DNA of 64,000 nt, taken from an uncultured Tateyamaria sp. (lineage in GTDB: Bacteria > Pseudomonadota > Alphaproteobacteria > Rhodobacterales > Rhodobacteraceae). Of the stretch, positions 1 through 8,840 are shown one piece after another (position 1 is the stretch's first letter; every line of letters begins with the position of its first letter). The stretch spans positions 268,326-332,325 of the forward strand of contig NZ_CANNES010000004.1 in NCBI RefSeq assembly GCF_947503705.1, read 5' to 3'. The position numbers and the translations under genes are program-made. The notes beneath the pieces are model-generated. The model did no database searches. It had not been told where the DNA came from and saw only the letters and a program-made list of their open reading frames with translations.

Positions 1-109
1 AACTACACTTGGCCTGTGACAACCGTTTCCCACCGATCCAATGCAGTTTGCCGAACATGGCCAGAACGCCCATGAACACGAGGAACAGAATGACGATCTT
101 GCTCATCAT
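1..109 (-). CDS. Small hypothetical membrane protein, C-terminus cut by window edge
   Basis: The reading frame opens with Met-Met-Ser-Lys and continues as a hydrophobic segment (IVILFLVFMGVLAMF) followed by a basic Lys/Arg patch, so it looks like a one-helix membrane protein. The ATG lies 3 bases after the stop of the sppA-like gene, so the two are almost certainly co-transcribed. About 36 residues are visible with no stop before base 1. I do not recognise a function. The tight spacing to sppA suggests an accessory role or simple operon membership. Confidence 0.6.
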   Translation of the reverse strand, partial: MMSKIVILFLVFMGVLAMFGKLHWIGGKRLSQAKCS

Positions 110-112
110 CCG

Positions 113-910
113 TTACAATCCAAACTGGGCATAGGCTGCCCGCTCTTCGACAGAGGCGACGGCGTCGTCCATCATCTGGGCCCCAAAGCGGGACAGGAAG
201 GGGCGGCGCACGCCGTAGCGGCGGAATTTAACCTTGTCGCCGAAACGATCCTTGAGCATCGGCTTGATATGGCCGATGCCATCAATCAGGCCCAACTCGT
301 TCGCGCGTTTGGCGAGCCACACCTCGCCTGTGAAAAGCTCGGCTTCGGAGTCCAGCTTGGCCCCGCGCCGGGACTGCACGTGGTCAATGAAATTGACATG
401 GATATCCTCAAGCAAGCCCTTGATCCGTTCGACATCTGCCGGATTTTCCGGGCGGAACGGGTCAAGCATGGATTTGGATTTGCCCGCAGTGTACACGCGC
501 CGTTCAACGCCCTGCTTGGCCAGGAACTCATGCGCGCCAAAGCCCGCAGAGATCACCCCGATAGAACCGACGACAGAAGACGGATCGGCATAAATCTCGT
601 CCGCAGCCGCCGCCAGCCAATAGCCGCCCGAAGCGGCCACATCCTCGACAAAGGCGATCACGGGGATGTCTTTTTCTTCGGCCAGCCTGCGGATGCGCGC
701 ACCGATGAGCGACGATTGCACGGGGCTGCCGCCAGGCGAGTTTACTTCAAGTGCCACGGCCACCGGTTTTCCCCGTGCGAACGCCTTTTCGATCACCGGC
801 GCCAGCGCCTGATCATTCAGCGTGCCGCGACTGCCGCCTGCGATGACCCCCTGTAGCCGTATGACGGCCACGGTGGGGTCGGATTTCATAAAGGGGATCC
901 AGCGTTTCAT
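113..910 (-). CDS. sppA: Signal peptide peptidase SppA-type S49 serine protease (short form)
   Basis: This 265-residue protein belongs to peptidase family S49, which cleaves residual signal peptides in the membrane. I start at the ATG giving MKRWIPFMKSD rather than at the longer frame opening, because family homology begins there. Ser94 in AASGGYW is the expected nucleophile. Lys146 in AGKSKSMLDPF is the expected general base; the 52-residue spacing matches that recalled for the Ser147/Lys199 pair of Bacillus SppA. The conserved GSIGVI segment is also present. The length fits the short single-domain form, not the 67-kDa E. coli type. It lies upstream of the small membrane protein and downstream of an ABC exporter on the same strand. 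Confidence 0.88.
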   Translation of the reverse strand: MKRWIPFMKSDPTVAVIRLQGVIAGGSRGTLNDQALAPVIEKAFARGKPVAVALEVNSPGGSPVQSSLIGARIRRLAEEKDIPVIAFVEDVAASGGYWLAAAADEIYADPSSVVGSIGVISAGFGAHEFLAKQGVERRVYTAGKSKSMLDPFRPENPADVERIKGLLEDIHVNFIDHVQSRRGAKLDSEAELFTGEVWLAKRANELGLIDGIGHIKPMLKDRFGDKVKFRRYGVRRPFLSRFGAQMMDDAVASVEERAAYAQFGL

Positions 911-979
911 CTCAGCCCATGTAGAATGCACAACCATGACAAACAAGGCTGACACGCAAAGGAGTTCGCAGGCGTGTCG

Positions 980-1741
980 TCATTGCCGGATGCGCCAACC
1001 TGTTTTGAAGATCCACCAGACCGTTCCGAGGCACAAGGTCGTGAACCCGCCAATGGCCAAGAGGGACATCGTAATCGGCACATCCGCCACCCCAAAGAAC
1101 GCCCAGCGGAACCCCGAAATCAGATAAACCACTGGATTGAACATCGAGATCGTCTGCCACACCGGAGGCAACATCGAGATCGAGTAAAACGAGCCGCCCA
1201 GAAACACGAGAGGTGTTACGATCAGCAGCGGCACAAGTTGCAGCTGTTCGAAATTGCCTGCCCAGATCCCGATGATGAACCCAAAAAGCGCAAAGCTGAT
1301 ACAGGTGAGAACCAGAAAGGTGATCATCGCCAACGGATGCGCGATCTGGATATCGACGAAGAAGAACGACGTGATCAGGATTATGATTCCAATGAACATC
1401 GATTTGGTCGCCGCCGCACCCACATAGCCCATCACGATCTCAAGGAAATTGATCGGGGCCGACAGCAGCTCATAGATCGTGCCTATGAATTTTGGAAAAT
1501 AGATGCCGAAAGAAGCATTTGAAATCGCTTGCGTCATCACCGTCAACATGATCAGCCCGGGCACAATGAACGCGCCGTAGCTGACCCCTTCGACCTCGTC
1601 GATACGGCTGCCGATGGCCGCCCCGAAAACCACGAAATAGAGTGACGTGGACAAGACCGGCGATATGAGGGATTGCGCTAGGGTTCTGAAAAACCTATCC
1701 ATTTCAAAGACGTAGATCGCTCTGATTGCTGACCAGTTCAT
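980..1741 (-). CDS. ABC-2 type exporter permease
   Basis: This 253-residue integral membrane protein has about six hydrophobic helices and the ABC-2 membrane domain pattern, similar to the YadH/NodJ/DrrB group of export permeases. The C-terminal part ([13 protein letters not shown]) is typical of that group. Its ATG overlaps the stop of the upstream ATPase gene by 4 bases (ATGA), so it forms a two-gene exporter with it. The substrate cannot be told from sequence; drug, polysaccharide or lipid export are all possible in this family. Confidence 0.87.
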   Translation of the reverse strand: MNWSAIRAIYVFEMDRFFRTLAQSLISPVLSTSLYFVVFGAAIGSRIDEVEGVSYGAFIVPGLIMLTVMTQAISNASFGIYFPKFIGTIYELLSAPINFLEIVMGYVGAAATKSMFIGIIILITSFFFVDIQIAHPLAMITFLVLTCISFALFGFIIGIWAGNFEQLQLVPLLIVTPLVFLGGSFYSISMLPPVWQTISMFNPVVYLISGFRWAFFGVADVPITMSLLAIGGFTTLCLGTVWWIFKTGWRIRQ

Positions 1742-2676
1742 GCCGCATCCTCCTCGTCCTTGCGCACAAGCGACACAAAAATATCTTCTAGGCTGGATTG
1801 GCGCGTCACCACATCGCGCAGTTGCAGACCAGAGGCTGCGACGTCAGTCAGCAGCTTGGTGATCCCCGTTCGCTCGCCCTTGGTGTCGTAGCTGTAGACG
1901 AGGGTCCAACCATCATTGCTGAGGGCCAGATCATAGCCCGCCAGCGCTGGAGGGATCGTGTCAAGTTGCGAGGTCAGTTGAACATCCAACTGCTTTTGGC
2001 CCATGCGCGCCATCAGCTTGTCCTTGTCCTCGACTAGCAGGATTTCACCGTTGGCGATCACGCCGACCCGATCTGCGATGGCCTCGGCCTCTTCGATATA
2101 GTGCGTGGTGAGGATGGTGGTGACCCCATCCCCGCGCAACTGCTCAACGATGTCCCACATGTCTTTGCGCAGCTCTACATCGACGCCTGCGGTGGGTTCA
2201 TCCAGAAACAGAACGCGGGGCTCATGGGCCAGAGCCTTGGCGATCAACACCCGCCGTTTCATGCCGCCCGACAGTTCGCGAATTTGGGCGTCGCGCTTGT
2301 CCCAAAGGGACAGGCGCTTGAGGATGTCTTCGACTGCGGCGTCTTTGCGCCCCTTGCCAAAGAGGCCACGGGAGAACCGAACGGTGTTGATGACCCGCTC
2401 AAAGGGTTCAAGTGCGATCTCTTGCGGCACAAGGCCGATCAGGCTGCGCGCCTTGCGGTAATCTGTCAAAATATCGTAGCCACCCACCGACACACTGCCC
2501 GAAGTGGGCATCGTGATGCCGCACACCGTCGAGATCAGCGTCGTCTTGCCGGCGCCATTGGGACCAAGCAGGGCGATGATTTCGCCCTCTTCAATGTCGA
2601 TCGAGACACCTTTGAGGGCCTCGAACCCACTGGCATAGGATTTGCGCAGGTCTTTGATACTCAGAATTGTGGGCAT
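1738..2676 (-). CDS. ABC exporter ATP-binding subunit
   Basis: This 312-residue ATPase has Walker A GPNGAGKT at residues 38-45, the signature LSGGMKRR, Walker B VLFLDEP and an H-loop TTHY. The C-terminal extension of about 90 residues ends in the [10 protein letters not shown] pattern, which is typical of DrrA/YadG/CcmA-type exporters. I chose the ATG of [10 protein letters not shown] because the nucleotide-binding domain starts there; the longer frame upstream is not conserved-looking. Its stop overlaps the permease start, so both subunits are translationally coupled. Substrate unknown. Confidence 0.9.
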   Translation of the reverse strand: MPTILSIKDLRKSYASGFEALKGVSIDIEEGEIIALLGPNGAGKTTLISTVCGITMPTSGSVSVGGYDILTDYRKARSLIGLVPQEIALEPFERVINTVRFSRGLFGKGRKDAAVEDILKRLSLWDKRDAQIRELSGGMKRRVLIAKALAHEPRVLFLDEPTAGVDVELRKDMWDIVEQLRGDGVTTILTTHYIEEAEAIADRVGVIANGEILLVEDKDKLMARMGQKQLDVQLTSQLDTIPPALAGYDLALSNDGWTLVYSYDTKGERTGITKLLTDVAASGLQLRDVVTRQSSLEDIFVSLVRKDEEDAA

Positions 2677-2765
2677 GCATCCTCCGGTCAGCCTGAAGGA
2701 TGCAGATAGGCCATTCCCGTGTTCAGGACCAGCGCAGTCGCGCACACGAGGCTGTGCAAGCGCGG

Positions 2766-3281
2766 TTATTCCTTGCCCGTCAGACGGCCAAGCCAGCCCT
2801 TCTTGGCAGGGGCGTCGGCATCGTCCTCCGCTTCATCAGAAGGCCCTTCCAGGGTGTCCTGCAAGTTGGTAAAGAATTGATCCGCCATGCGCTTGGCAAA
2901 GCCATCAATGATCCGGCTGCCCAATTGAGCCAGTTTGCCGCCCACCTTGGCCTCCACATCATAGCTGAGCTCGGTGCCGGTTTCGGATGGTCGCATGCGC
3001 ACCTCGGCCCCGCCCTTGGCAAAGCCTGCGGCCCCGCCCTTGCCCTCACCCGTGATGGTCAGACTTTCGTTCTCGATCATGTCAGACAGGGTGACCTGGC
3101 CCTTGAACGTCGCTTTGACCGGGCCGACCTTTTGCACCACCGTCGCTTCGAACCCGTTTTCAGGGTCACCAGACACTTCGGTCGCACCCGGCACGCAAGC
3201 CTTGAGGACCTCAGGGTTCAAAAGGGCGGCGTAGACATCCGCCGGTGCAGCAGCGATCTGGCGGGTATCGGACATTTTCAT
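2766..3281 (-). CDS. CoxG-like SRPBCC domain protein (carbon monoxide dehydrogenase subunit G family)
   Basis: A 171-residue protein with the SRPBCC/CoxG fold signature: an N-terminal [19 protein letters not shown] segment, then [17 protein letters not shown] and a C-terminal helix with a charged Asp/Glu tail. In characterised systems CoxG helps recruit CO dehydrogenase or related molybdenum hydroxylases to the membrane. No coxMSL genes lie next to it here, so the role is open. The start is the ATG of MKMSDTRQ, 84 bases upstream of the ABC ATPase region on the same strand. It is divergent from the DMT transporter. Confidence 0.8.
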   Translation of the reverse strand: MKMSDTRQIAAAPADVYAALLNPEVLKACVPGATEVSGDPENGFEATVVQKVGPVKATFKGQVTLSDMIENESLTITGEGKGGAAGFAKGGAEVRMRPSETGTELSYDVEAKVGGKLAQLGSRIIDGFAKRMADQFFTNLQDTLEGPSDEAEDDADAPAKKGWLGRLTGKE

Positions 3282-3399
3282 AGCGGCGCTCCCATCGTGT
3301 TTTCGGTCAGCTATTTGATCCAGTGATAGCGCAGGTCGTGCGCGCGCGCCACGTACGATTATGAGTGACAGATAAGTGAGCCGTGATAGGTCATGCGTC

Positions 3400-4380
3400 A
3401 TGACACTCCCCAGACAAAACCTTGCAGGCTTGGGCATCCTCTTTGTGCTAGTGGGGGTGTTTTGCATTTCGATCAACGATCTGTTGATCAAACAGCTGTC
3501 GGGTGGCTACCCGCTGCACCAGATCGTTTTTGTGCGGTCAGGGATCGGAATACTGTTCAGCCTGATGATCGTTCAATACGAGGGCGGATGGGGCATCCTG
3601 CGGACAGACCACCCCTGGCTGCATGCCATGCGTGGCATCTTGATCGTGATTGCCAACATGACGTTTTTTGTGGCCCTCGCGGTGTTGCCATTGGCCGATG
3701 CGACGGCCCTGTTCTTTGCCGCACCGCTCTTTATCACGCTGCTGTCGATCCCTGTGCTGGGCGAAAAGGTAGGCCCATTGCGCCTGACTGCGGTCGCCAT
3801 CGGATTTGCAGGGGTCGTGATCATGCAAAGGCCATGGGCCGATACCAGTGCGCTTGAGGTCAGCCGCATCGTGCTGCTCCTGCCGGTGCTGTCTGCGCTG
3901 ACCTATGCGCTGAACCAGCTTTTGACCCGCAAGCTGGGGGTCAGCAGCAAGGCCAGTGCGATGGCGGTCTATATTCAGGCCACATTCATCCTCGTGTCGG
4001 TCGCATTCTATGTAGTTGCGGGCGACGGGCGTTTTGCAGACGGGGCAACCAATGGCTCGGTCATCTTTTTGCTGCGAGCCTGGGTCTGGCCGGCGGACAG
4101 CGACATCTGGGTCTTTGCGGGATTGGGCGTGAATTCAGCCATCATCGGCTATTGCCTGAGCCAAGCCTACCGGTTGGCGGACGCGGCAACCATCGCGCCG
4201 TTTGAATATATCGGGCTGCCACTGGCCGTCGTTTGGGGCTTTTTGATTTTTGGCGATCTGCCTGTGATCGAGGTCTGGATCGGGATCACCCTGATCCTGA
4301 GCGCAGGGCTTTTCGTCTTTTTGCGGGAACGCCAGAAAGCGCGCGTTGTCGCCCGTGGACAGATCAAGGGGCGCCATTAA
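3400..4380 (+). CDS. DMT-superfamily (EamA) transporter
   Basis: A 326-residue protein with about ten hydrophobic helices arranged as two EamA repeats (roughly residues 10-140 and 155-300), the standard drug/metabolite exporter architecture. I place the start at ATG 3400 (MTLPRQNLAG), with GATAGG 9 bases upstream. A GTG at 3376 is in frame but adds residues unlike the family. It is transcribed divergently from the CoxG-like gene and convergently with the quinone oxidoreductase. Substrate unknown. Confidence 0.85.
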   Translation: MTLPRQNLAGLGILFVLVGVFCISINDLLIKQLSGGYPLHQIVFVRSGIGILFSLMIVQYEGGWGILRTDHPWLHAMRGILIVIANMTFFVALAVLPLADATALFFAAPLFITLLSIPVLGEKVGPLRLTAVAIGFAGVVIMQRPWADTSALEVSRIVLLLPVLSALTYALNQLLTRKLGVSSKASAMAVYIQATFILVSVAFYVVAGDGRFADGATNGSVIFLLRAWVWPADSDIWVFAGLGVNSAIIGYCLSQAYRLADAATIAPFEYIGLPLAVVWGFLIFGDLPVIEVWIGITLILSAGLFVFLRERQKARVVARGQIKGRH

Positions 4381-4395
4381 CGGTGGCGTGAAACG

Positions 4396-5361
4396 TCACC
4401 CGTCAGTCTGTATCACGACCTTTCCGGTGGCTTGACGGCTGCGCAACAACTCTAACCCCTCATTCGCCTGGCTCAAAGGAAGAACATGACTGACATGGGG
4501 CCGCAGCTTGCCCTGTCTATACCATTCAAACAGGACCTCGAAACTGTCGGTCAGGACCTCTGGGTTCACCCGCATGTATCCGCCCCAATAATAACCGATC
4601 ACCGTGAGGTTCTTGACCAGCAAGATATTTGCGGGGATTTGCGGCACTGTCCCACTCGCAAAGCCCAAGGGCAGCAACCGCGCTTCTGGATTACATGCTC
4701 GCAATGCCGCATCAAAAAGGTCGCCGCCCACCGGGTCATAGACGACATCCGCCCCGCCCAAGGCTTTGACCGCCGCCCGCAGATCCACGGTTTCGCTGTC
4801 CAGCAGGTGATCCGCCCCGGCCTCTTTGGCGATCGCCAGCTTTTCGGGCCCGCGCGCGCAGGCAATCACCTGCGCCCCCATCAGCTTGCCCAATTCGACC
4901 GCCGTTAGACCAACGCCCCCGGAAGCACCCAGCACCAACAACCGCTCGCCCGGTTTCAAGGCCGCTTTATAGTCCAGTCCTACATGGCTGGTGCCATAGG
5001 CAATCAGAAAGGCGGCCGCATCCACGGCTGTCATTTCATCGGGAATTGGGACACAGATTTCGGCACGCAGGGCGGCATATTCAGCGAGCCCTCCAAAGCC
5101 GGAATAGGCCGCAACGCGCTGACCCACGGCCAGATGCGCTACGCCTTCGCCCAAAGCCTCGATTGTCCCCGACAACTCCATCCCGATGGTCGCAGGCAGC
5201 GCTGGCTTTTCCTGGTAAGTCCCTTTCACGATCAGCAGATCGCCGAAATTCAAGCCACAGGCCTCGATGCGTACCAACACCTCGCCGGGCGCCGGGTCCG
5301 GCTTGGCCACGTCGCGCATCTCAAGGGGCTTGCCCAATTCGGTCACTTGCATTGCGCGCAT
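4396..5361 (-). CDS. NADPH:quinone oxidoreductase, zinc-independent MDR family
   Basis: A 321-residue member of the medium-chain reductase family, QOR subgroup. It shows the N-terminal GroES-like domain (ACGLNFGDLLIVKGTY), the nucleotide-binding motif GASGGVGLTAVELGK, and no zinc-binding cysteine cluster. It should reduce quinones or enones with NADPH. Start is ATG 5361 (MRAMQVTELG); a GTG sits one codon earlier. It is convergent with the DMT transporter and followed upstream by a small membrane protein on the same strand. Confidence 0.88.
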   Translation of the reverse strand: MRAMQVTELGKPLEMRDVAKPDPAPGEVLVRIEACGLNFGDLLIVKGTYQEKPALPATIGMELSGTIEALGEGVAHLAVGQRVAAYSGFGGLAEYAALRAEICVPIPDEMTAVDAAAFLIAYGTSHVGLDYKAALKPGERLLVLGASGGVGLTAVELGKLMGAQVIACARGPEKLAIAKEAGADHLLDSETVDLRAAVKALGGADVVYDPVGGDLFDAALRACNPEARLLPLGFASGTVPQIPANILLVKNLTVIGYYWGGYMRVNPEVLTDSFEVLFEWYRQGKLRPHVSHVLPLSQANEGLELLRSRQATGKVVIQTDG

Positions 5362-5380
5362 CACGCCGCTCCCTCAAATC

Positions 5381-5623
5381 TCAACCGTCGTCGCGGCCCA
5401 TTTGCCAAACCGCATAGCCGATTTGAACCGCCCCAAACAACAGCCCATTGAAGAACCACAGAATGAACAGCAACAGGAAAGCATCGTCGCTGTTTTGGGC
5501 ATGGGTATGGATTTCGGCGATGTCCAAGATCCAGATGGCTGCGACAAAAATGGCCGACAGCGCAAAGCCGATGGCTGTGCCCTGCAAGAACAGGCGGATA
5601 AGGGGATTGGGGCCGCTTTGCAT
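5381..5623 (-). CDS. Small two-helix membrane protein, hypothetical
   Basis: An 80-residue frame starting MQSGPNPLIRLF, with hydrophobic segments at about residues 14-31 and 46-69 and a short charged C-terminus (MGRDDG). It lies 19 bases upstream of the quinone oxidoreductase on the same strand, so co-transcription is likely. I do not recognise the family. The upstream in-frame extension to 5731 has no coding character and is not used. Confidence 0.6.
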   Translation of the reverse strand: MQSGPNPLIRLFLQGTAIGFALSAIFVAAIWILDIAEIHTHAQNSDDAFLLLFILWFFNGLLFGAVQIGYAVWQMGRDDG

Positions 5624-5969
5624 ACGTTCTGAGATAGCACGCGACTCAATGACTGCAATCGGGTACAGGTAACCTTTTCCCAACGAAGCTCCAGTTTGGC
5701 CCGATAGCTTGAAGCGTTTCACAGTCACCAATGAAACCGGTGATTGTAGACAGTTCGCACAGAGTTCCTAAAGCACGGTTCACTTGCGTCGTCGTTTTGG
5801 GGCAAAAAGCGAAACTCGCGTGTTTCCGGACGCTTGGGTACCGCACTTGCCAAACATCTCCATTGCCAGCATCCTCAAGCTCTTATCCAGTTTGGGGACG
5901 ATGGGATATCCCCGCTCGCCTGCTGGAGGCGACTGAAATGTATGAAACAAACACTCTCGAGGAATGTTA
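5624..5969. promoter_or_regulatory. Intergenic leader with palindrome and hairpin upstream of the luxR-type gene
   Basis: No gene is supported here. The stretch holds a perfect 10-bp palindrome GGGATATCCC at 5903-5912 and directly after it a 6-bp stem (TCGCCT / AGGCGA, 5-base loop) at 5916-5932. Both sit 37-66 bases before the LuxR start. They could be an operator and a leader hairpin of the regulator gene, but neither matches a known lux-box closely. Confidence 0.35.
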
Positions 5970-6719
5970 ATGGAAGTCACAGAGAGATCGTTTGAAAGAA
6001 CTGTTGTCGACGTCAGCGACCGGTTTCAGGGAAACGCAGGAAACGCCGACAATTGGACCATTGCCCAAGACGTCGTGCACCAGCTGGGCGGGATTGCTCT
6101 GAATATTGGAGGAACATCCGCGCTTGGGGATCAGGTGGGTTGGGGACGGTCCTCCATGTCCGACGCCTGGCTTGAAAGATACGAAGCGCGGAAATATCAC
6201 CTCATCGATCCGTTCATTGCCGCGCTACTGGCCGGTCATTCCGAAGTGATGACGGATTGCGGCACTTTGAACCGGACTGACCCCGCCTATGAGCTGAACC
6301 ACGATCTCAAAGCCTTCGGATACGGTTCGCTTTATGCGAGCATGTGGGGCAGCCCATCGTCCGGGTATCGTTCCATCGTGGTGTTCTGCTCGGCGCACAC
6401 GCTGGCGCAGGTTGACGAAAGCATCGGATTTGATCGGCTCAAAATTGTCCAAGCCATTCTGTCAGCCAATCTCCCGAACCAGACATCCGACGCCGGTTCA
6501 GGCGTCCTCAAGCTTAGGGAGAACGGGCTGACAACACGAGAGAAAGGCGTTCTTAAGCAACTTGCACGCGGACTGCGCAACGATCAGATCGCATTCACCT
6601 TGGATATTGCAGAGGTGACCGTGCGAAAGCACTTGGTGTCCATTCGCAAGAAACTGAAGGCAGAAACACGCGAACAAGCGATCGCAATCGCTATCCGAGA
6701 CGGTTGGATCGCTCTTTGA
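5970..6719 (+). CDS. LuxR-family quorum-sensing type regulator (solo), autoinducer-binding plus GerE HTH
   Basis: A 249-residue protein with an N-terminal autoinducer-binding domain and a C-terminal GerE helix-turn-helix. Trp67, Tyr71, Asp80 and Pro81 match Trp57/Tyr61/Asp70/Pro71 of LuxR/TraR with identical spacing. The ungapped position of TraR Trp85 is Thr95 here, so one ligand-pocket residue is missing. In the HTH the conserved Glu, Leu and Gly (TTREKGVLKQLARG) are present. I use ATG 5970; an ATG two codons earlier is possible. No luxI-type synthase lies in the window, so this is a solo regulator that may sense exogenous AHLs or another ligand. Confidence 0.88.
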   Translation: MEVTERSFERTVVDVSDRFQGNAGNADNWTIAQDVVHQLGGIALNIGGTSALGDQVGWGRSSMSDAWLERYEARKYHLIDPFIAALLAGHSEVMTDCGTLNRTDPAYELNHDLKAFGYGSLYASMWGSPSSGYRSIVVFCSAHTLAQVDESIGFDRLKIVQAILSANLPNQTSDAGSGVLKLRENGLTTREKGVLKQLARGLRNDQIAFTLDIAEVTVRKHLVSIRKKLKAETREQAIAIAIRDGWIAL

Positions 6720-6808
6720 CCTTCAAAGTGACGCTTATCTCAGACCGCCATAACCAGCAACGACGGGCAGACCTCAGCGTTCTTAATCCCGCCCAGTGAC
6801 AGCGCATT

Positions 6809-7171
6809 TCACCTGCATTGGGCCTTCACCTCATCCTCCAGATCGTAGGCGCTGATTTTCAGGTTATACGCTTGGGTATAGGCGCGTTCCGCTTTGGTCC
6901 TGTTCCTGCCGGAGCAGTGTTTCGTCGCCTCGTAAAACGCGATGTGCGACCGCGCCGCATATCTGGCAGCAGCCTCGGTCAGATCGAACAATGACTGCTT
7001 CTGATCACACGTAATTGTCACGCCTTTGATCAGCCGAATACCTTGGTTGAACGTATCCTGGGCCTGATTGAAATGCGCCACCCCGGCGTCGAAACGCCCT
7101 TTGCAGGACGCGGCGGCGGCGACAGGCAGAATGCCAAATGCAACCGCAAATGCGATAGTATGAAAATTCAT
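6809..7171 (-). CDS. Secreted hypothetical protein with four cysteines
   Basis: A 120-residue frame starting MNFHTIAFAVAF with a Sec signal peptide ending near AAAAS. The mature part has four Cys (in SCKGRF, TCDQKQ, HCSGRN and the C-terminal QCR) spaced to form two disulphides, and it looks largely helical. AAAGG lies 7 bases before the ATG. It is convergent with the LuxR gene and follows another small secreted Cys protein on the same strand. I do not recognise the family. Confidence 0.6.
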   Translation of the reverse strand: MNFHTIAFAVAFGILPVAAAASCKGRFDAGVAHFNQAQDTFNQGIRLIKGVTITCDQKQSLFDLTEAAARYAARSHIAFYEATKHCSGRNRTKAERAYTQAYNLKISAYDLEDEVKAQCR

Positions 7172-7304
7172 AGATGACCTTTGCTTTGATCGGACATGGC
7201 CAACCTTCAGACGATACCGCCGCAATGAGGCTTTTGCCGGCGCATCAAAAAAGTTTTGAACCAGAGCGAACACATCACCCGTTTTGAAGAAAGACCTGTC
7301 TTGA

Positions 7305-7487
7305 TCAGACCTGAAAACACTTGGCCCACGTGGACCCTTGGTAGCGCTGATAGCGGATGCATTCGTCAAGCGTCTTAAAGGTGGCCTGAACCTGCGAGCA
7401 CTGATGTGGAATGCATGTTCTCCAGTCCGCCAATGCAATGTTTGGCAAAAATGTGCTGGCGATGACAATAAATGTGGCCAATTTCAT
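7305..7487 (-). CDS. Small secreted cysteine-containing protein, hypothetical
   Basis: A 60-residue frame starting MKLATFIVIAS with a clear signal peptide (cleavage likely after NIALA). The mature peptide is about 37 residues with four Cys (TCI, QCS, ECI, KCF), a size and cysteine density typical of small periplasmic or secreted peptides. It lies upstream of the other secreted Cys protein, 133 bases apart on the same strand. Function unknown. The short length keeps confidence moderate. Confidence 0.5.
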   Translation of the reverse strand: MKLATFIVIASTFLPNIALADWRTCIPHQCSQVQATFKTLDECIRYQRYQGSTWAKCFQV

Positions 7488-7833
7488 GGATAATACTCCG
7501 TTATTTCCGCCTGCCACTTTCGGTCAACAAAAATAGCCGCTCAAGGTATCTATTACGATACCCAGGGCGGTGTTTGGTTGGCCTGTGACCCGAGTGCACA
7601 TCGAAACGAAGCAGCAAGGAGCAATTGATCAGCCGGTGTGTGGTCCTATGATGCGGATCATCGGCATGACCTCTGACGTCTTGGATCACTCAAACAGATG
7701 TAACCGTATCGGCATTTGCCTCGCTTTACGATCAAGTCACATGCTGTTGGTTCAACTGACTTGACTGGCCGTCGATCGTGGCCGCTGCGTCGCGCAAATT
7801 GCGATTGGTGCGAACAGCCCGTCACGCAATTTT
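7488..7833. other. Intergenic region without recognised gene
   Basis: This stretch of about 346 bases separates the small secreted protein gene from nusB. Short frames exist on both strands (for example 7570-7764) but none shows a ribosome site, domain or coding bias. I see no tRNA, strong terminator or repeat in it. Confidence 0.5.
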
Positions 7834-8301
7834 CTAGAACGCTTCCGGTCGCGCCTCGCGAGCCATGTGGTCCAGCACCGCGTTCACGAATTTCGGCTCT
7901 TTTCCATCGGGGAAAAACGCGCGCGCGACGTCGACATATTCCGTGATCACGACCTTTGGTGGCGTGCCGGTATCGCGCAGTTCCGCCCCTGCGGCGCGAA
8001 ACAGCGCGCGCAAGGTCGGGTCAATCCTTGCTATGGGCCATTTGGCGACCAGTCCGCGATCCGTCATCTGGTCGATAGGCGCCTGATAATTCACCGCGTC
8101 TTCCATCACCCGGGCAAAGTGATCCGGGTCACCCTCGGTCATTTCATCGCCCTCATAGATCGCGCCAAAGCGATGATCCATGAACTCAACCTTGATCTGG
8201 TCCACGGTCTGCGACGACTGCTCCATCTGGAACAGAGCCTGCACAGCGTAGAGCCGCGCGGCAGAGCGCATCTTGCGTTTCTGGTTTCCCGAAAGGGTCA
8301 T
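7834..8301 (-). CDS. nusB: Transcription antitermination factor NusB
   Basis: A 155-residue NusB starting MTLSGNQKRKMRSAARLYAVQALFQ. The basic N-terminal helix, the ARLYAVQALFQ segment and the C-terminal PPKVVITEYVDVARAFF / FVNAVLDHMAR segments are family signatures. NusB binds boxA RNA with NusE (S10) and supports rRNA antitermination. Its ATG overlaps the ribH stop by 4 bases, the usual ribH-nusB coupling in alphaproteobacteria. Confidence 0.95.
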   Translation of the reverse strand: MTLSGNQKRKMRSAARLYAVQALFQMEQSSQTVDQIKVEFMDHRFGAIYEGDEMTEGDPDHFARVMEDAVNYQAPIDQMTDRGLVAKWPIARIDPTLRALFRAAGAELRDTGTPPKVVITEYVDVARAFFPDGKEPKFVNAVLDHMAREARPEAF

Positions 8302-8840
8302 ACGGTTGTGGATCCTGTCTTGCCTGCCAGTTGGTACTCGGTTGCCGGTTTGAACCCGACGCCCTTGTCCTGGCGGCCCCACTTACGGCTGAGTGCGATC
8401 AGGTGCAAGGCCGCAGCGGCCGCCCCGCCCCCTTTGTTTTGGCCTGCGGGATCGGCGCGCACTTCAGCCTGTTCGGTATTCTCCACCGTCAGGATACCAT
8501 TACCGATGCAAAGGCCTTGCAGCCCCAGCAACTGCAACGCGCGGCTGCTGTCATTGCACACCGTCTCATAGTGGGTGGTCTCACCACGAATGACGCAGCC
8601 CAAGGCCACATAGCCATCGAAATTCGACATCCGTTCAGAAATGCCAATGGCCGTCGGAATTTCCAGCGCACCCGGCATCTCGATCAGGTCCCAAGTGGCC
8701 CCTGCCGCCTCAATCTCGGCCTTGGCACCGGCAACCATATTGTCAGCGATCTGCTTGTAGTAGGGCGACACAACGATCAGCAGCTTGGTCGGTTTGTCAA
8801 AGCTGGGCCGCTCCAGCACGTGATGTTCGATGGATGCCAT
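8298..8840 (-). CDS. ribH: 6,7-dimethyl-8-ribityllumazine synthase
   Basis: A 180-residue lumazine synthase that condenses 3,4-dihydroxy-2-butanone 4-phosphate with the ribitylaminopyrimidine in the penultimate step of riboflavin synthesis. Signatures: MPGALEIP, GCVIRGETTHYE (substrate phosphate and catalytic His region) and GNGILTVEN. It overlaps the upstream ribB by one base and nusB by four, so the genes form one transcript. Confidence 0.96.
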   Translation of the reverse strand: MASIEHHVLERPSFDKPTKLLIVVSPYYKQIADNMVAGAKAEIEAAGATWDLIEMPGALEIPTAIGISERMSNFDGYVALGCVIRGETTHYETVCNDSSRALQLLGLQGLCIGNGILTVENTEQAEVRADPAGQNKGGGAAAAALHLIALSRKWGRQDKGVGFKPATEYQLAGKTGSTTV

